Source: Spirulina sp034932185 (GTDB taxonomy: Bacteria > Cyanobacteriota > Cyanobacteriia > Cyanobacteriales > Spirulinaceae). From it: a stretch of 64,000 bases of DNA. Under the pieces are notes generated by a model, which saw only the letters and a list, made by a program, of their open reading frames with translations, did no database searches and was not told the DNA's origin. The stretch lies in assembly GCF_034932185.1 (NCBI RefSeq), contig NZ_JAYGHW010000002.1, forward strand, positions 96,496 to 160,495, written 5' to 3'. Each line of letters opens with the position of its first letter. Position 1 is the stretch's first letter. Shown here in pieces: positions 42,372 to 51,512 of the stretch. The translations under genes and the position numbers were made by a program.

Positions 42372-43652
42372 GTGCAGGAAAAAACTGGCAACAGCAATAG
42401 TGTTTCGTTTTTTCGGGAGGCGGCTCCCTATATTCAGGGTCATCGCGGCAAAACCTTTGTCATTGCCTTTGCTGGGGAAGTTTTGGCTAGCCCCCAATTT
42501 CCCCAAATCATGCGGGACTTGGCGATCATCTCCAGCCTAGGGGTGAAACTGGTGCTCGTCCACGGTACACGCCCCCAAATTGATGAACGCCTCCACCACA
42601 CCAACACCCCTATCCAGATCCACAAAGGCATTCGTGTCACCGACCTTCCTACGCTTCTGGCGGCCCAAGAAGCAATCGGTTTCCTGCGGATTCGCATCGA
42701 AAATCAACTCACCCATATTCTCAATCAGCCCTTTGTGTCTAGTGATGGCCTGGGAATTATTTCTGGTAACTTTATTACTGCCCGACCGATGGGCATTCAT
42801 GACGGTGTAGATTATCGATTTACTGGCATTATTCGCCGGATTAACCATGAGTTAATCCAGCGACAACTGGATGCCAATAATATTGTGCTGCTGTCTCCTA
42901 TGGGCTATTCCCCCACCGGAGAAGCCTACAATCTTCGCTATGAACATGTGGCGATTGTTGCGGCTAAAGCCCTCACGGTGGATAAGTTAATTTTCCTGAG
43001 TCACCAAGCTGTTAATATTCCCCGCAAGCTGACCCTCGACGAAGCCCAAACCTATCAACATGAGTTCATTCTCCCCGCTATTGAGGCTCTAGATTCTGGT
43101 GTTGATCGCGTTCATCTGATTGATGCTCAGATTGATGGGGCGCTCCTGCTGGAAATCTACACCCGCGATGGTGTGGGGAGTATGATCTCGGCGGACAAGT
43201 TTGAACAGATGCGCAGGGCTACCGTTGAGGATATCAGTAGCATTTTGAGCTTGATTCATCCCTTGGAACAGAAAGGAACGTTGGTGAAGCGATCGCGGGA
43301 ACATTTGGAAATGGAGATCCATAATTTCCATGTGGTTACTCGCGATGATCAAGTGATTGCCTGTGCTGCTCTGTACAACACCGATGATGATCAGATTAGT
43401 GAATTAGCCTGTTTTGTCGTGCATCCGGATTATCGCGGTTATCAACGGGGTGATAAATTGCTCGAATATATCACCCAACTCGCCCAACAACAGGGCAAAA
43501 CAAAATTATTAGCCCTGACAACACAGACGACGGATTGGTTTCGTGAACGTGGATTTATCAAGGGTAGTATTGATCAATTACCTCCGAATAAAAAAACGCT
43601 ATACAACTATCAGCGTAATTCGCAAGTGTTGTTCAAAAAAATCACCCTATAA
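42372..43652 (+). CDS. argA: N-acetylglutamate synthase (amino-acid kinase + GNAT)
   Basis: A 426-residue ArgA. The N-terminal amino-acid-kinase-like domain has TFVIAFAGEVLASPQF, VKLVLVHGTRPQIDERL and a C-terminal part near SGNFITARPMG. A GNAT domain follows (ISSILSLIHPLE, then LACFVVHPDYRGYQRGDKLL). It acetylates glutamate, the first step of arginine synthesis. The start is GTG (42372); ATG is not available nearby. No sign of link to the upstream locus. Confidence 0.92.
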   Translation: MQEKTGNSNSVSFFREAAPYIQGHRGKTFVIAFAGEVLASPQFPQIMRDLAIISSLGVKLVLVHGTRPQIDERLHHTNTPIQIHKGIRVTDLPTLLAAQEAIGFLRIRIENQLTHILNQPFVSSDGLGIISGNFITARPMGIHDGVDYRFTGIIRRINHELIQRQLDANNIVLLSPMGYSPTGEAYNLRYEHVAIVAAKALTVDKLIFLSHQAVNIPRKLTLDEAQTYQHEFILPAIEALDSGVDRVHLIDAQIDGALLLEIYTRDGVGSMISADKFEQMRRATVEDISSILSLIHPLEQKGTLVKRSREHLEMEIHNFHVVTRDDQVIACAALYNTDDDQISELACFVVHPDYRGYQRGDKLLEYITQLAQQQGKTKLLALTTQTTDWFRERGFIKGSIDQLPPNKKTLYNYQRNSQVLFKKITL

Positions 43653-43706
43653 TTTTCTGAATTTCTATGAATTTTTGCCGGGGTTGGGTTCGCTTCAAGG
43701 AGTGGC

Positions 43707-44642
43707 ATGATGTTTAGGTTTGAAGTGGTCACGGTTGATGGGCTGGGCCGGCCTTGTCGTTGTACCGAAGGTTGGGCAGAATCTCGTTACGATCGCCTAA
43801 CGCCGGATGTAGTCTTGGAAATGGTGCGCATTCCGGGGGGGAGGTTTACAATGGGTTCTCCGGAAACTGAGGCGGGTCGCACCTGGTATCAAGTTTGGGA
43901 TCAATCCCTTGCGGGTCTGAATATTGAGGGGCCAGAGCATGAGGTGCAGGTGTCGGAGTTTTGGCTGGGCAAGTATCCGGTAACGCAGGCGCAGTGGCGG
44001 GTGGTGGCGGGGTTGCCGATGGTGAATGGCCCCCTCAATCCGGAACCCTCCCATTTCCGGGGGGACGATCGCCCCGTTGAACAGGTATCTTGGTACGAAG
44101 CGATGGAGTTTTGCGATCGCCTCTCTCAGTACAGCCAACAACAATATCGTTTACCCACAGAAGCAGAATGGGAATATGCCTGTCGAGCGGGGACAACCAC
44201 GCCTTTCCATTACGGGCCAACGATCACCCCTGATCTGGCCAACTATGCCCCCATCGCCGGGGAGCATCAGGGCTACCACTGGTCAGGGGCCTATGGGGAT
44301 GGCCCCCAAGGCTGCTATCGCCAGGCCACAACGGCGGTCGGCTCCTTCCCCCCCAATGGCTTTGGCCTCTACGATCTCCACGGCAATGTCTGGGAATGGT
44401 GTTTCGATGATTGGCATCCGGGTTATGAGGGTGCGCCGAGGGATGGTAGCGCTTGGCGATCGCCCGATGGCGAAAAACGCATTTTACGGGGCGGTTCTTG
44501 GTACTTTTTCCCCGACCTATGCCGATCGGCGTTTCGCAACCGACGGACTCCGGAGACCCGGTTAAATCGGACGGGGTTTCGCCTTGCGGGAAATGGGGCC
44601 GCTGATGCGGCTACGGCATTTTTTAACGAGCAAGCGGGCTAA
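43707..44642 (+). CDS. SUMF1/formylglycine-generating-enzyme-domain protein
   Basis: A 311-residue SUMF1 protein: VRIPGGRFTMGSPETEAG, FWLGKYPVTQAQWRVVAG, EQVSWYEAMEFCDRLSQ, YRLPTEAEWEYACRAGT, FGLYDLHGNVWEWC and RILRGGSWYFFPDLCRSAFR. Of the two cysteines used by true formylglycine-generating enzyme only one lies in the final segment (DLCRS), so this is probably a structural or ergothioneine-synthase-like variant, not a sulfatase activator. Such proteins are common in cyanobacteria. ATGATG start; the second ATG is equally likely. Confidence 0.87.
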   Translation: MMFRFEVVTVDGLGRPCRCTEGWAESRYDRLTPDVVLEMVRIPGGRFTMGSPETEAGRTWYQVWDQSLAGLNIEGPEHEVQVSEFWLGKYPVTQAQWRVVAGLPMVNGPLNPEPSHFRGDDRPVEQVSWYEAMEFCDRLSQYSQQQYRLPTEAEWEYACRAGTTTPFHYGPTITPDLANYAPIAGEHQGYHWSGAYGDGPQGCYRQATTAVGSFPPNGFGLYDLHGNVWEWCFDDWHPGYEGAPRDGSAWRSPDGEKRILRGGSWYFFPDLCRSAFRNRRTPETRLNRTGFRLAGNGAADAATAFFNEQAG

Positions 44643-44728
44643 ATTTCAACCCGCTCTAGGGCAGCACCTTGCATAAAAATCGCGCCCTTCCCCTAGATAT
44701 CTATATCAGATCCAGGGAGGGAAAGACG

Positions 44729-45001
44729 ATGTTAATCGCTTTTTTCGGTGGGCTATTGAATCGGGGCGGTGGGCGGAAGCCTTGCCCCCGTGATTTTTTG
44801 TGCTGTTGGGAGGGGGAGGCGATCGCCCAAACCGATCTTTACCCTCACCGATCAGGGCGGGTGAAGTTTGGCGGGACGGAGTGGTTTGCCCGTTGCCAAG
44901 GTCAGGGGATGGTGGCAGCGGGAACGGTGGTGCGGGTGGTGGGTCGGGTGAAGGTGACGCTCCTTGTCGAATTGTTACCGGAGGAGCCAGAGTCTGCATA
45001 A
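44729..45001 (+). CDS. Small NfeD-like OB-fold protein
   Basis: A 90-residue protein whose C-terminal part GRVKFGGTEWFARCQGQGMV with VVRVVGRVKVTLLVEL is the OB-fold domain of NfeD family proteins. The membrane part of NfeD is missing; the N-terminus is only LIAFFGGLLNRGGGRKPCPR. GGGAGGGAAAGACG before the ATG at 44729 supports this start over the upstream open frame. NfeD partners are usually membrane proteases or flotillins; none is adjacent here. Confidence 0.65.
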   Translation: MLIAFFGGLLNRGGGRKPCPRDFLCCWEGEAIAQTDLYPHRSGRVKFGGTEWFARCQGQGMVAAGTVVRVVGRVKVTLLVELLPEEPESA

Positions 45002-45363
45002 AAACGGGGGCGGCTTCCTATAGAAGGAGTGAGGAAAAAGCAGTGAGGAGTGGGAGATGGGGATAGCTTGCGGCGAACTTTACAAAGGGGGTGAAGCAGG
45101 CAGAGAACTTTATGGGAACTTCATGAAAGGAGATCAGTCAACTGTGGGCATTGGGGCGAGCTTCATGGAAACTTTACAAAACTGGAAAATTTGGCTGATT
45201 TTCTTTACCAAATCTTGTTGGAGTTACCGGAATTAAACTGATATAGTAATTTGCATCTTCAGGGAATTCATTTAAACCTTGTAAGTAACAGGGAGATCCT
45301 CCCTAGCCCTTCTTCAGTAAGAGGGGATGGATCAACGTTAGTCTTTTTTTTCAGGCATCTACC
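45002..45363. promoter_or_regulatory. Regulatory region with paired 11-bp direct repeats
   Basis: Within this 362-base gap, GAACTTTATGG and GAACTTCATGA (45105 and 45116) are 11 bases apart. A second pair GAGCTTCATGG and AAACTTTACAA lies at 45158 and 45169. A further GAACTTTAC half-site is at 45075. Direct repeats one helical turn apart are typical of OmpR/PhoB-family response regulators. No gene is seen in the gap. The downstream ATG lacks a Shine-Dalgarno sequence. Confidence 0.4.
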
Positions 45364-46185
45364 ATGGCTAAATCACGGCGTTCTTCCCAATTCAAAGCGT
45401 TTATCCTTGAGCCAATTTTGACCCCCAGTAGCTTTATTGATACAGGGGTTGACGAAGTAGATGAAGGCTTAGGAGATTATCCTGTGCCTTCAACAGAGGT
45501 GGATGAAGTTGAAGTGCCGGAGCCGGTTGAGCCTCAAGAATCCACTGAGGCTGTGGAGGTTGTGCCTGAGGAAATAGCAGGTTCCGGGCTAGGAGATGAG
45601 ATTGAAATCATTGACTATATTGATCCGCTATTTTTGACGGAATCCGTCGATCCCAATGTTGGGGTTTTTACGGTGGATGATTCGGGTTATGTGAGCATTG
45701 ATTATTTGTTTGATGGTGGGAAGTATAGCCAAGGGGAATTGGCAATTTTCAGCCTGGAAGGGATGACGGAGGAGCCGGGAAGCCAAGCTTTTATCCAGGA
45801 GGCAGCACGGCGGGCGTTGTCGAATTCTGAACTAGGTTATGTGGTGATTTCCGATGCGACGGATGGGGCAAGGTTTAGCAATACCGCTGGGACAGATTTT
45901 AACGGCGGGATCTATCGTGGGGTGCGGACGTTCCAAATGAATGGGGGCGATCGCTTCGGTTTCATGTTGGCCCCCAACCACTCCATCCAGCAGGTTTATG
46001 ATGGAGAAGCATGGCGGCCGATTTTCTCAATGGCGACAGCCAACCCCGATGATCATTTCCAGTTTGGGCAAATTGCAGATGTGACTGGGGATGGCAGTGT
46101 TTATACGATGGAGGATATCAATCTCAGCAATAGCAAATCTGACCGAGATTACAATGATCTGATCTTCCAAGTGCGGGGAGCGACG
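45361..46185 (+). repeat. Duplicated 5' segment shared with the gene at 51513
   Basis: This segment and 51510-52320 share long near-identical DNA, for example around 45640-45800 and 51790-51950, covering the start codon context CCATGGCTAAATCACGGCG and DUF4114. The more distant third copy starts at 60294. Similarity falls off after the DUF4114 region. Confidence 0.8.
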
Positions 46186-49100
46186 GCGAAAGCCCCCTTA
46201 ATGGATGAGGTGATGGCCAGTGGAGCAAAAGATTGGCGCAGTAGTGCAATGGGTCAAGCTCTGTTGGAATATGCCCAAGGTTATACAGATCAAGTTGATT
46301 ACTCTGTAGATCCTTTAAATCCAACACAAAAGTTTCAGCCCTTCGTGGGGATCATTGATGTAGGTTTTGCTGCTAATAGCCCTGATCTTGACTACAGCAA
46401 CATCATTCTAGGCCGGGATTGGATTGATGGCGATGATAATCCCTTGCTTGATGCAGGAGAAAGCAACGAACAAGGCACACAAATTTTAGAGATTATCGCA
46501 GCCAAAAGAGATGATAACATTGGCATTAATGGTATAAATCCAGATGCACAGATCTGGTTAGGCCGTGCGATAAATTCAGAGGAATGGGCAAATTCTTTAG
46601 TGGAATTTGTTGATGCAGCTTTTGAATCGGGGCAACCCCATGGTGTCGTGAATTTGAGTTTGGACTTCACTGAGATTGATACCGATGGGAATGTGATCAC
46701 TCGCTATGAATTAACACCCATCGAGCGGGCAGCGATCAAGTATGCCCAACAGCATCATGTATTACTGGTTGTTGCAGCCGGTGATGATGGCGGCGCGATC
46801 TCAGCTTTAGGTCAAGCTTCTCAAGAATTTGACAATATTCTTACTGTTGGTGCAGCAGAGCAATTTGATCCGAATACGTCGGTTTGGAAAGGTGCAGGCC
46901 GGGCAGGTTATTCCAACTATGGCCCTGGTCTGGATTTGATGGCCTATGGCAGAACTGAAGAAAATCCTGATGCGATCGCTGGAACTTCGGTAGCGGCTGC
47001 AAAGGTGACAGGGGCAGTGTCCCAGGTGTGGGCAGCGAATCCAGAGTTAAGTTACCGTCAGGTGATTGAGCTTTTGAAGCAAACTGCCACAGATTTAGGC
47101 GAAACGGGTTTTGATTTAGAAACAGCGGCAGGTTTGCTGAATACCATGGCAGCGGTGCAGTTGGCAAAAGCAGGGAAAACAAACTTTAATATTGTCAATC
47201 GTAATATTGAAAACGATGTCAAGGAAGATGAAGAGCGCAAAATTGCCTTAGGATTACCCGACTTAGTTTGGTCTGCGCTTCAACGAGCCGAAGATCTAAA
47301 CAATTATGATTCATTAGATTTGGCATCAACCCAAGAATGGGTTATTAAGTTAAGCTCTGCTGAATATATTCAAGAACTAAGTGAGATTTTCGATATAAAA
47401 TTACTAGGTGTTACTGGATACATTCCCAATACCTATGTCTTTCAATTTCCTGGTGATCTATCGCCTCAAGAGATACAAGATAAATTACGATTATTGGAAA
47501 ATGTTCAATTTGCCTATCCACTTGTTGCTTCTCAAAAAGAGTCTCGATTTACTCCTAATGATTCGTTCTTTTCTGAACAGTGGCATTTGAAAAACAATAG
47601 CCAAACAGGTGGTACTGCTGGACAAGATATAAATGTTAGTGCTGTATGGGAAGCCGGGTTAACAGGGCAGAATGTGGTCATTGGAATTGTTGATGATGGT
47701 CTCCAGCATGCCCATCCAGATTTACAACCGAATTATCGTCCTGATTTAAGTCGAGACTTTAGTGAAAAACTAGAAGAGTTTGGTGCGTATGATCATGATC
47801 CTGCACCTACGACTCCTGGGCAATATCATGGTACTGCTGTTGCCGGCGTAGCTGCGGCCAAAGGAAATAATGAAATTGGGATTACCGGTGTAGCTCCCAA
47901 CGCATTTTTAGCGGGACTACGATTAACTGCAAAGCCTACTGATGATTTGATGGAAGCCGATGCACTTTCTTACTTGAAAAATAGTATTCATATCTACAAT
48001 AATAGTTGGGGGCCTCCGGACACTGGAAACATCAAAAAAGCACCTGGCCTTTTGGCAGCCGAGGCTCTAAAACTTGGAGTCACACAAGGAAGACAAGGAC
48101 TGGGAAATATTTATGTCTGGGCTGGAGGAAATGGACAGCAACAAAAAGACAATGTAAATTATGATGGTTATGCCAGTTCTCGGTATACTATTGCTGTTGC
48201 TGCCATTGATCACAATGGAAAACAGACTCTTTATAGTGAACCTGGAGCTTCGCTATTAGTTTCTGGTTATTCGAGCGGTACTACCTCAGGGATAAATACC
48301 ACAGATTTATTGGGTGCTGAAGGTGGGAGTACGGGTGACTACAATAATAGTTTTGGCGGTACTTCTGCCGCTGCTTCGCTCGTTTCTGGTGTGATTGCTT
48401 TGATGCTAGAAGCTAACCCAAGTCTAACTTGGCGAGATGTTCAAAAAATCTTGATTGATACAGCAAAGCGTAATGATCCTAGTGATCTAGATTGGAAATT
48501 AAATGGTGGTGGATATTGGGTTAATCATAAGTATGGATTTGGGGCTGTTGATGCAAATGCAGCAGTTACATTAGCCAAAAATTGGCAACCTTTAGGAACA
48601 GAAGTTGCGATTAGTTCTGAATTAAAAGATGTTAAAAAACTTATTCCTGATAATAACGGGAAGAGTGTGTTTTCATCAATTAACATTGTTGAAGATATAA
48701 CAATTGAAACGGTGGAGGTTATTTTTGATGCTGACCATGCTAATCGCGGAGATTTAGAGGTTCGCTTAATATCTCCTGATGGCACTGTATCCACTTTAGC
48801 AGAACATCATCCTGATACAGGAGATAATTATACCAACTGGATGTTTACATCTACCCGTCATTGGGGAGAATCTTCGCAAGGAGAATGGAGGCTACAAGTA
48901 CGCGATCGCAAAACTTTGAAAACAGGATACTGGGATTCCTGGAAGCTTAATTTTTATGGTACTGAACCCACCGTTAATCTTGAAGCAACTGTTCCTAATA
49001 TTTCTGAAGGAGAAACCGGGGAATTTACTGTAACTCGAACGGGAAATACGAAAAATCCTTTAACAATTAATTATCAATTTGGTCAGTCTATTCATTGGTC

Positions 49101-51378
49101 AGAACCTTTAGCCACGAATAACAAAGACTTTGCATTTTTACCGGGTACAGTTACCATTCCCGCAGGGAGTTCATCTGTAAAAATACCCATCCCTACTATT
49201 GATGATCAAGAGGTTGAATGGACTGAAGCAGTAACGCTAAATTTAACCAAGGGTGATGGCTATGAGCTTGGCTCACAGGGTGGAGCTACGGTCAGGATTT
49301 TTGATAATGAAAAACCACGGGTTCAGTTATATGCAGAGTGGAGAGCTGCACAACCGGATGAAAATTATGACAGTAACTATGTTTCTGAATCGGGTAATGA
49401 AGGAGATTTCGTATTTCGTCGGCTAGGAGACATTCGTGAAGCATTAACTGTCACTTACTCGATGACTGGTACAGCAATCAATGGAGTTGATTATGAGTAT
49501 CTTCCAGGCTCTATTACATTTTTGCCAGGAATGAAAAATGCTTTACCTAATGTTGTGGCTGGTAATTCTTTCGTTGTTGCTAATGATGCAAAAGTATTAC
49601 GATTCATTCCCAGTGATGATGATGAGGTTGAAGGTGAAGAGACAGCAATTTTGACGATTAATCCTAGTTCTGACTATGATATTCTTGCCGGATGGGGTAG
49701 CCGAACAACGACCATTTGGGATAATGATGATAAACCAACAGTCGAAATGTTTGCCTCTAAACCCTATGCCTCGGAATATGGTAATCCTGGTCAAATGACG
49801 ATTAGCCGTACTGGTGATACTAGCCAACCTCTAACCGTACATTATTGGGAACGTGACTGGTGGGCTAAAGCAACTGCTGGTCAAGATTATCAAATAATTT
49901 CAGGAACAACTATAATCCCCGCAACAGGAGACCCTAAAGCAGTTAGTTATACTGATGGAACAATCATTATTCCGGCAGGAAAATCATCTGTAAATATTGA
50001 TATTATTCCTATCGATGACAATATTGTAGAAACCAATGAAACTGTTCGATTTTTTCTCAGATCCAGTCCAGACTATGCCATTGGAAAGCGCGAAATAGGG
50101 GTTGTCAATATTGCTGATAACGATACACCTAAAATTGAATGGCAGCGCCAAATTGGAACATCCGGCTATGACTATTCCGATTCTGTGACTTTGGACAAAC
50201 TTGGTAATGTTTATATTGCAGGTCGTACATCTGGCAATTTAGCAGGATCTAATCTTGGTTCCTATGATGCCTGGTTAGCCAAGTATGATGCCGCTGGAAC
50301 GGAACTGTGGAAACAACAGCTTGGTACTTCCGGATACGATGCTGCCAAGAAAGTCATTACTGACAGTGATGGCAATACTTATATTTCTGGATTGACTGAC
50401 GGTTCGTTTGATGGCAATGTGGCTAGTCGTGATGCCTGGCTTGCTAAATATGGTGCTAATGGTGATCTAATTTGGCGTAAGAAATTACCAGCGGATTATG
50501 ATATTTCTAATGGTTCATTAACTTGGGGAAAAGATGGTAGTCTTTACCTTGCTGGTTTAACTCATGGTAATTTAGCGGGAACAACTCAAGGTAATGGAGA
50601 TGCTTGGGTGGCTAAATATGATACCAATGGGAACCAGCAATGGGTGCGACAACTCGGCACATCTCAAGAAGATGAAGCCAAAGGAGTTGCCATTGATTCT
50701 CAAGGTTCTGTTTACATCACTGGACAAACCAAGGGAGCTTTAGGAGAAGTGAATCAAGGGAATGCTGATGCTTGGATTGCTAAGTATAGCGATGAAGGAC
50801 TTTTGCTCTGGAAGCAACAGATGGGAACTCAATCTGAAGATATTTCTAACGGCATTTCCATCGACAGTAATGATAATATCTACATTGCTGGAAATACCCG
50901 TAATAAGCTAGGCGATCCTTTCACAGGTGATCCCAATGAGTTGGGAGACGCTGACCTCCGATGGAAGGCTATCCATGGTGATAAGTCTGGATTAGGTGGA
51001 ACTTATTATGGCAATGCTGATGCTTGGGTAGCGCAATACGATAGCAACGGAAATTTAAATTGGAAACGACAGCTAGGTACTGCACAGTATGACTCTGCTT
51101 CTGCTGTCTCTTCTGACCAATTAGGTAATGTTTACATCACTGGAAAAACTCAAAGCAAATTGGGTAAACAATATGCAGGAGGTGATGATATTTGGGTCGC
51201 TAAATATAATCAAAATGGTGCTCTGCAATGGATTCAGCAGTTAGGAACAGTAGGCAATGATGTTTCTAATGGTATTGTAGCGGGTAGCACCGGCCTTTAC
51301 CTTACTGGCTCTACGGCTGGTAGTTTATCTGGTACAAGTAAAGGAGGAGATGACGCATGGTTGATCAAGCTATCTTAA
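45364..51378 (+). CDS. Exoprotein: DUF4114, degenerate S8, S8 protease, P domain, Calx-beta x3, seven-repeat propeller
   Basis: A 2004-residue modular protein. The N-terminus holds KAFILEPILTPSSFIDTG and no classical signal peptide. DUF4114 covers about 95-275 (ends SDRDYNDLIFQV). A first subtilase-like domain (about 325-600) keeps Asp332 and Ser542 but has Gln370 for the catalytic His and Asp474 for the oxyanion Asn, so it is dead. A propeptide-like stretch (about 650-745) precedes a second, intact subtilase of kexin type: Asp777, His822, Asn923, Ser1001. A P domain (about 1093-1200), three Calx-beta-like repeats (about 1204, 1320, 1460) and seven SBBP-like repeats starting with W..Q.GT (1595-2004) follow. 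It is probably secreted or surface-attached. Partner proteins are unknown. Confidence 0.9.
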   Translation: MAKSRRSSQFKAFILEPILTPSSFIDTGVDEVDEGLGDYPVPSTEVDEVEVPEPVEPQESTEAVEVVPEEIAGSGLGDEIEIIDYIDPLFLTESVDPNVGVFTVDDSGYVSIDYLFDGGKYSQGELAIFSLEGMTEEPGSQAFIQEAARRALSNSELGYVVISDATDGARFSNTAGTDFNGGIYRGVRTFQMNGGDRFGFMLAPNHSIQQVYDGEAWRPIFSMATANPDDHFQFGQIADVTGDGSVYTMEDINLSNSKSDRDYNDLIFQVRGATAKAPLMDEVMASGAKDWRSSAMGQALLEYAQGYTDQVDYSVDPLNPTQKFQPFVGIIDVGFAANSPDLDYSNIILGRDWIDGDDNPLLDAGESNEQGTQILEIIAAKRDDNIGINGINPDAQIWLGRAINSEEWANSLVEFVDAAFESGQPHGVVNLSLDFTEIDTDGNVITRYELTPIERAAIKYAQQHHVLLVVAAGDDGGAISALGQASQEFDNILTVGAAEQFDPNTSVWKGAGRAGYSNYGPGLDLMAYGRTEENPDAIAGTSVAAAKVTGAVSQVWAANPELSYRQVIELLKQTATDLGETGFDLETAAGLLNTMAAVQLAKAGKTNFNIVNRNIENDVKEDEERKIALGLPDLVWSALQRAEDLNNYDSLDLASTQEWVIKLSSAEYIQELSEIFDIKLLGVTGYIPNTYVFQFPGDLSPQEIQDKLRLLENVQFAYPLVASQKESRFTPNDSFFSEQWHLKNNSQTGGTAGQDINVSAVWEAGLTGQNVVIGIVDDGLQHAHPDLQPNYRPDLSRDFSEKLEEFGAYDHDPAPTTPGQYHGTAVAGVAAAKGNNEIGITGVAPNAFLAGLRLTAKPTDDLMEADALSYLKNSIHIYNNSWGPPDTGNIKKAPGLLAAEALKLGVTQGRQGLGNIYVWAGGNGQQQKDNVNYDGYASSRYTIAVAAIDHNGKQTLYSEPGASLLVSGYSSGTTSGINTTDLLGAEGGSTGDYNNSFGGTSAAASLVSGVIALMLEANPSLTWRDVQKILIDTAKRNDPSDLDWKLNGGGYWVNHKYGFGAVDANAAVTLAKNWQPLGTEVAISSELKDVKKLIPDNNGKSVFSSINIVEDITIETVEVIFDADHANRGDLEVRLISPDGTVSTLAEHHPDTGDNYTNWMFTSTRHWGESSQGEWRLQVRDRKTLKTGYWDSWKLNFYGTEPTVNLEATVPNISEGETGEFTVTRTGNTKNPLTINYQFGQSIHWSEPLATNNKDFAFLPGTVTIPAGSSSVKIPIPTIDDQEVEWTEAVTLNLTKGDGYELGSQGGATVRIFDNEKPRVQLYAEWRAAQPDENYDSNYVSESGNEGDFVFRRLGDIREALTVTYSMTGTAINGVDYEYLPGSITFLPGMKNALPNVVAGNSFVVANDAKVLRFIPSDDDEVEGEETAILTINPSSDYDILAGWGSRTTTIWDNDDKPTVEMFASKPYASEYGNPGQMTISRTGDTSQPLTVHYWERDWWAKATAGQDYQIISGTTIIPATGDPKAVSYTDGTIIIPAGKSSVNIDIIPIDDNIVETNETVRFFLRSSPDYAIGKREIGVVNIADNDTPKIEWQRQIGTSGYDYSDSVTLDKLGNVYIAGRTSGNLAGSNLGSYDAWLAKYDAAGTELWKQQLGTSGYDAAKKVITDSDGNTYISGLTDGSFDGNVASRDAWLAKYGANGDLIWRKKLPADYDISNGSLTWGKDGSLYLAGLTHGNLAGTTQGNGDAWVAKYDTNGNQQWVRQLGTSQEDEAKGVAIDSQGSVYITGQTKGALGEVNQGNADAWIAKYSDEGLLLWKQQMGTQSEDISNGISIDSNDNIYIAGNTRNKLGDPFTGDPNELGDADLRWKAIHGDKSGLGGTYYGNADAWVAQYDSNGNLNWKRQLGTAQYDSASAVSSDQLGNVYITGKTQSKLGKQYAGGDDIWVAKYNQNGALQWIQQLGTVGNDVSNGIVAGSTGLYLTGSTAGSLSGTSKGGDDAWLIKLS

Positions 51379-51388
51379 TCCGGTGCAA

Positions 51389-51414
51389 GAGCGAAAAACT
51401 TTTCGCCCCTACAA
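51389..51414. repeat. Half-site of the CGCCCCTAC palindrome family
   Basis: GAGCGAAAAACTTTTCGCCC followed by CTACAA is a degraded copy of the GTAGGGGCGAAAA...TTTTCGCCCCTAC element. It lies just after the stop of the upstream gene and may form its terminator hairpin. Confidence 0.55.
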
Positions 51415-51512
51415 TGCACTATCTGAATTAAGCAGATTTTATGTGGTCATGAAATCTTCCCAATCTATACTTCAGATTCACTTGTCTTAATTCTCTGTTT
51501 TTAATACTTACC

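Noticed and set aside
43707..44642. Formylglycine-generating enzyme acting on a sulfatase, linked to the PKS sulfotransferase
   Set aside because: The second active-site cysteine is not seen and no sulfatase gene is present; argA separates it from the locus.
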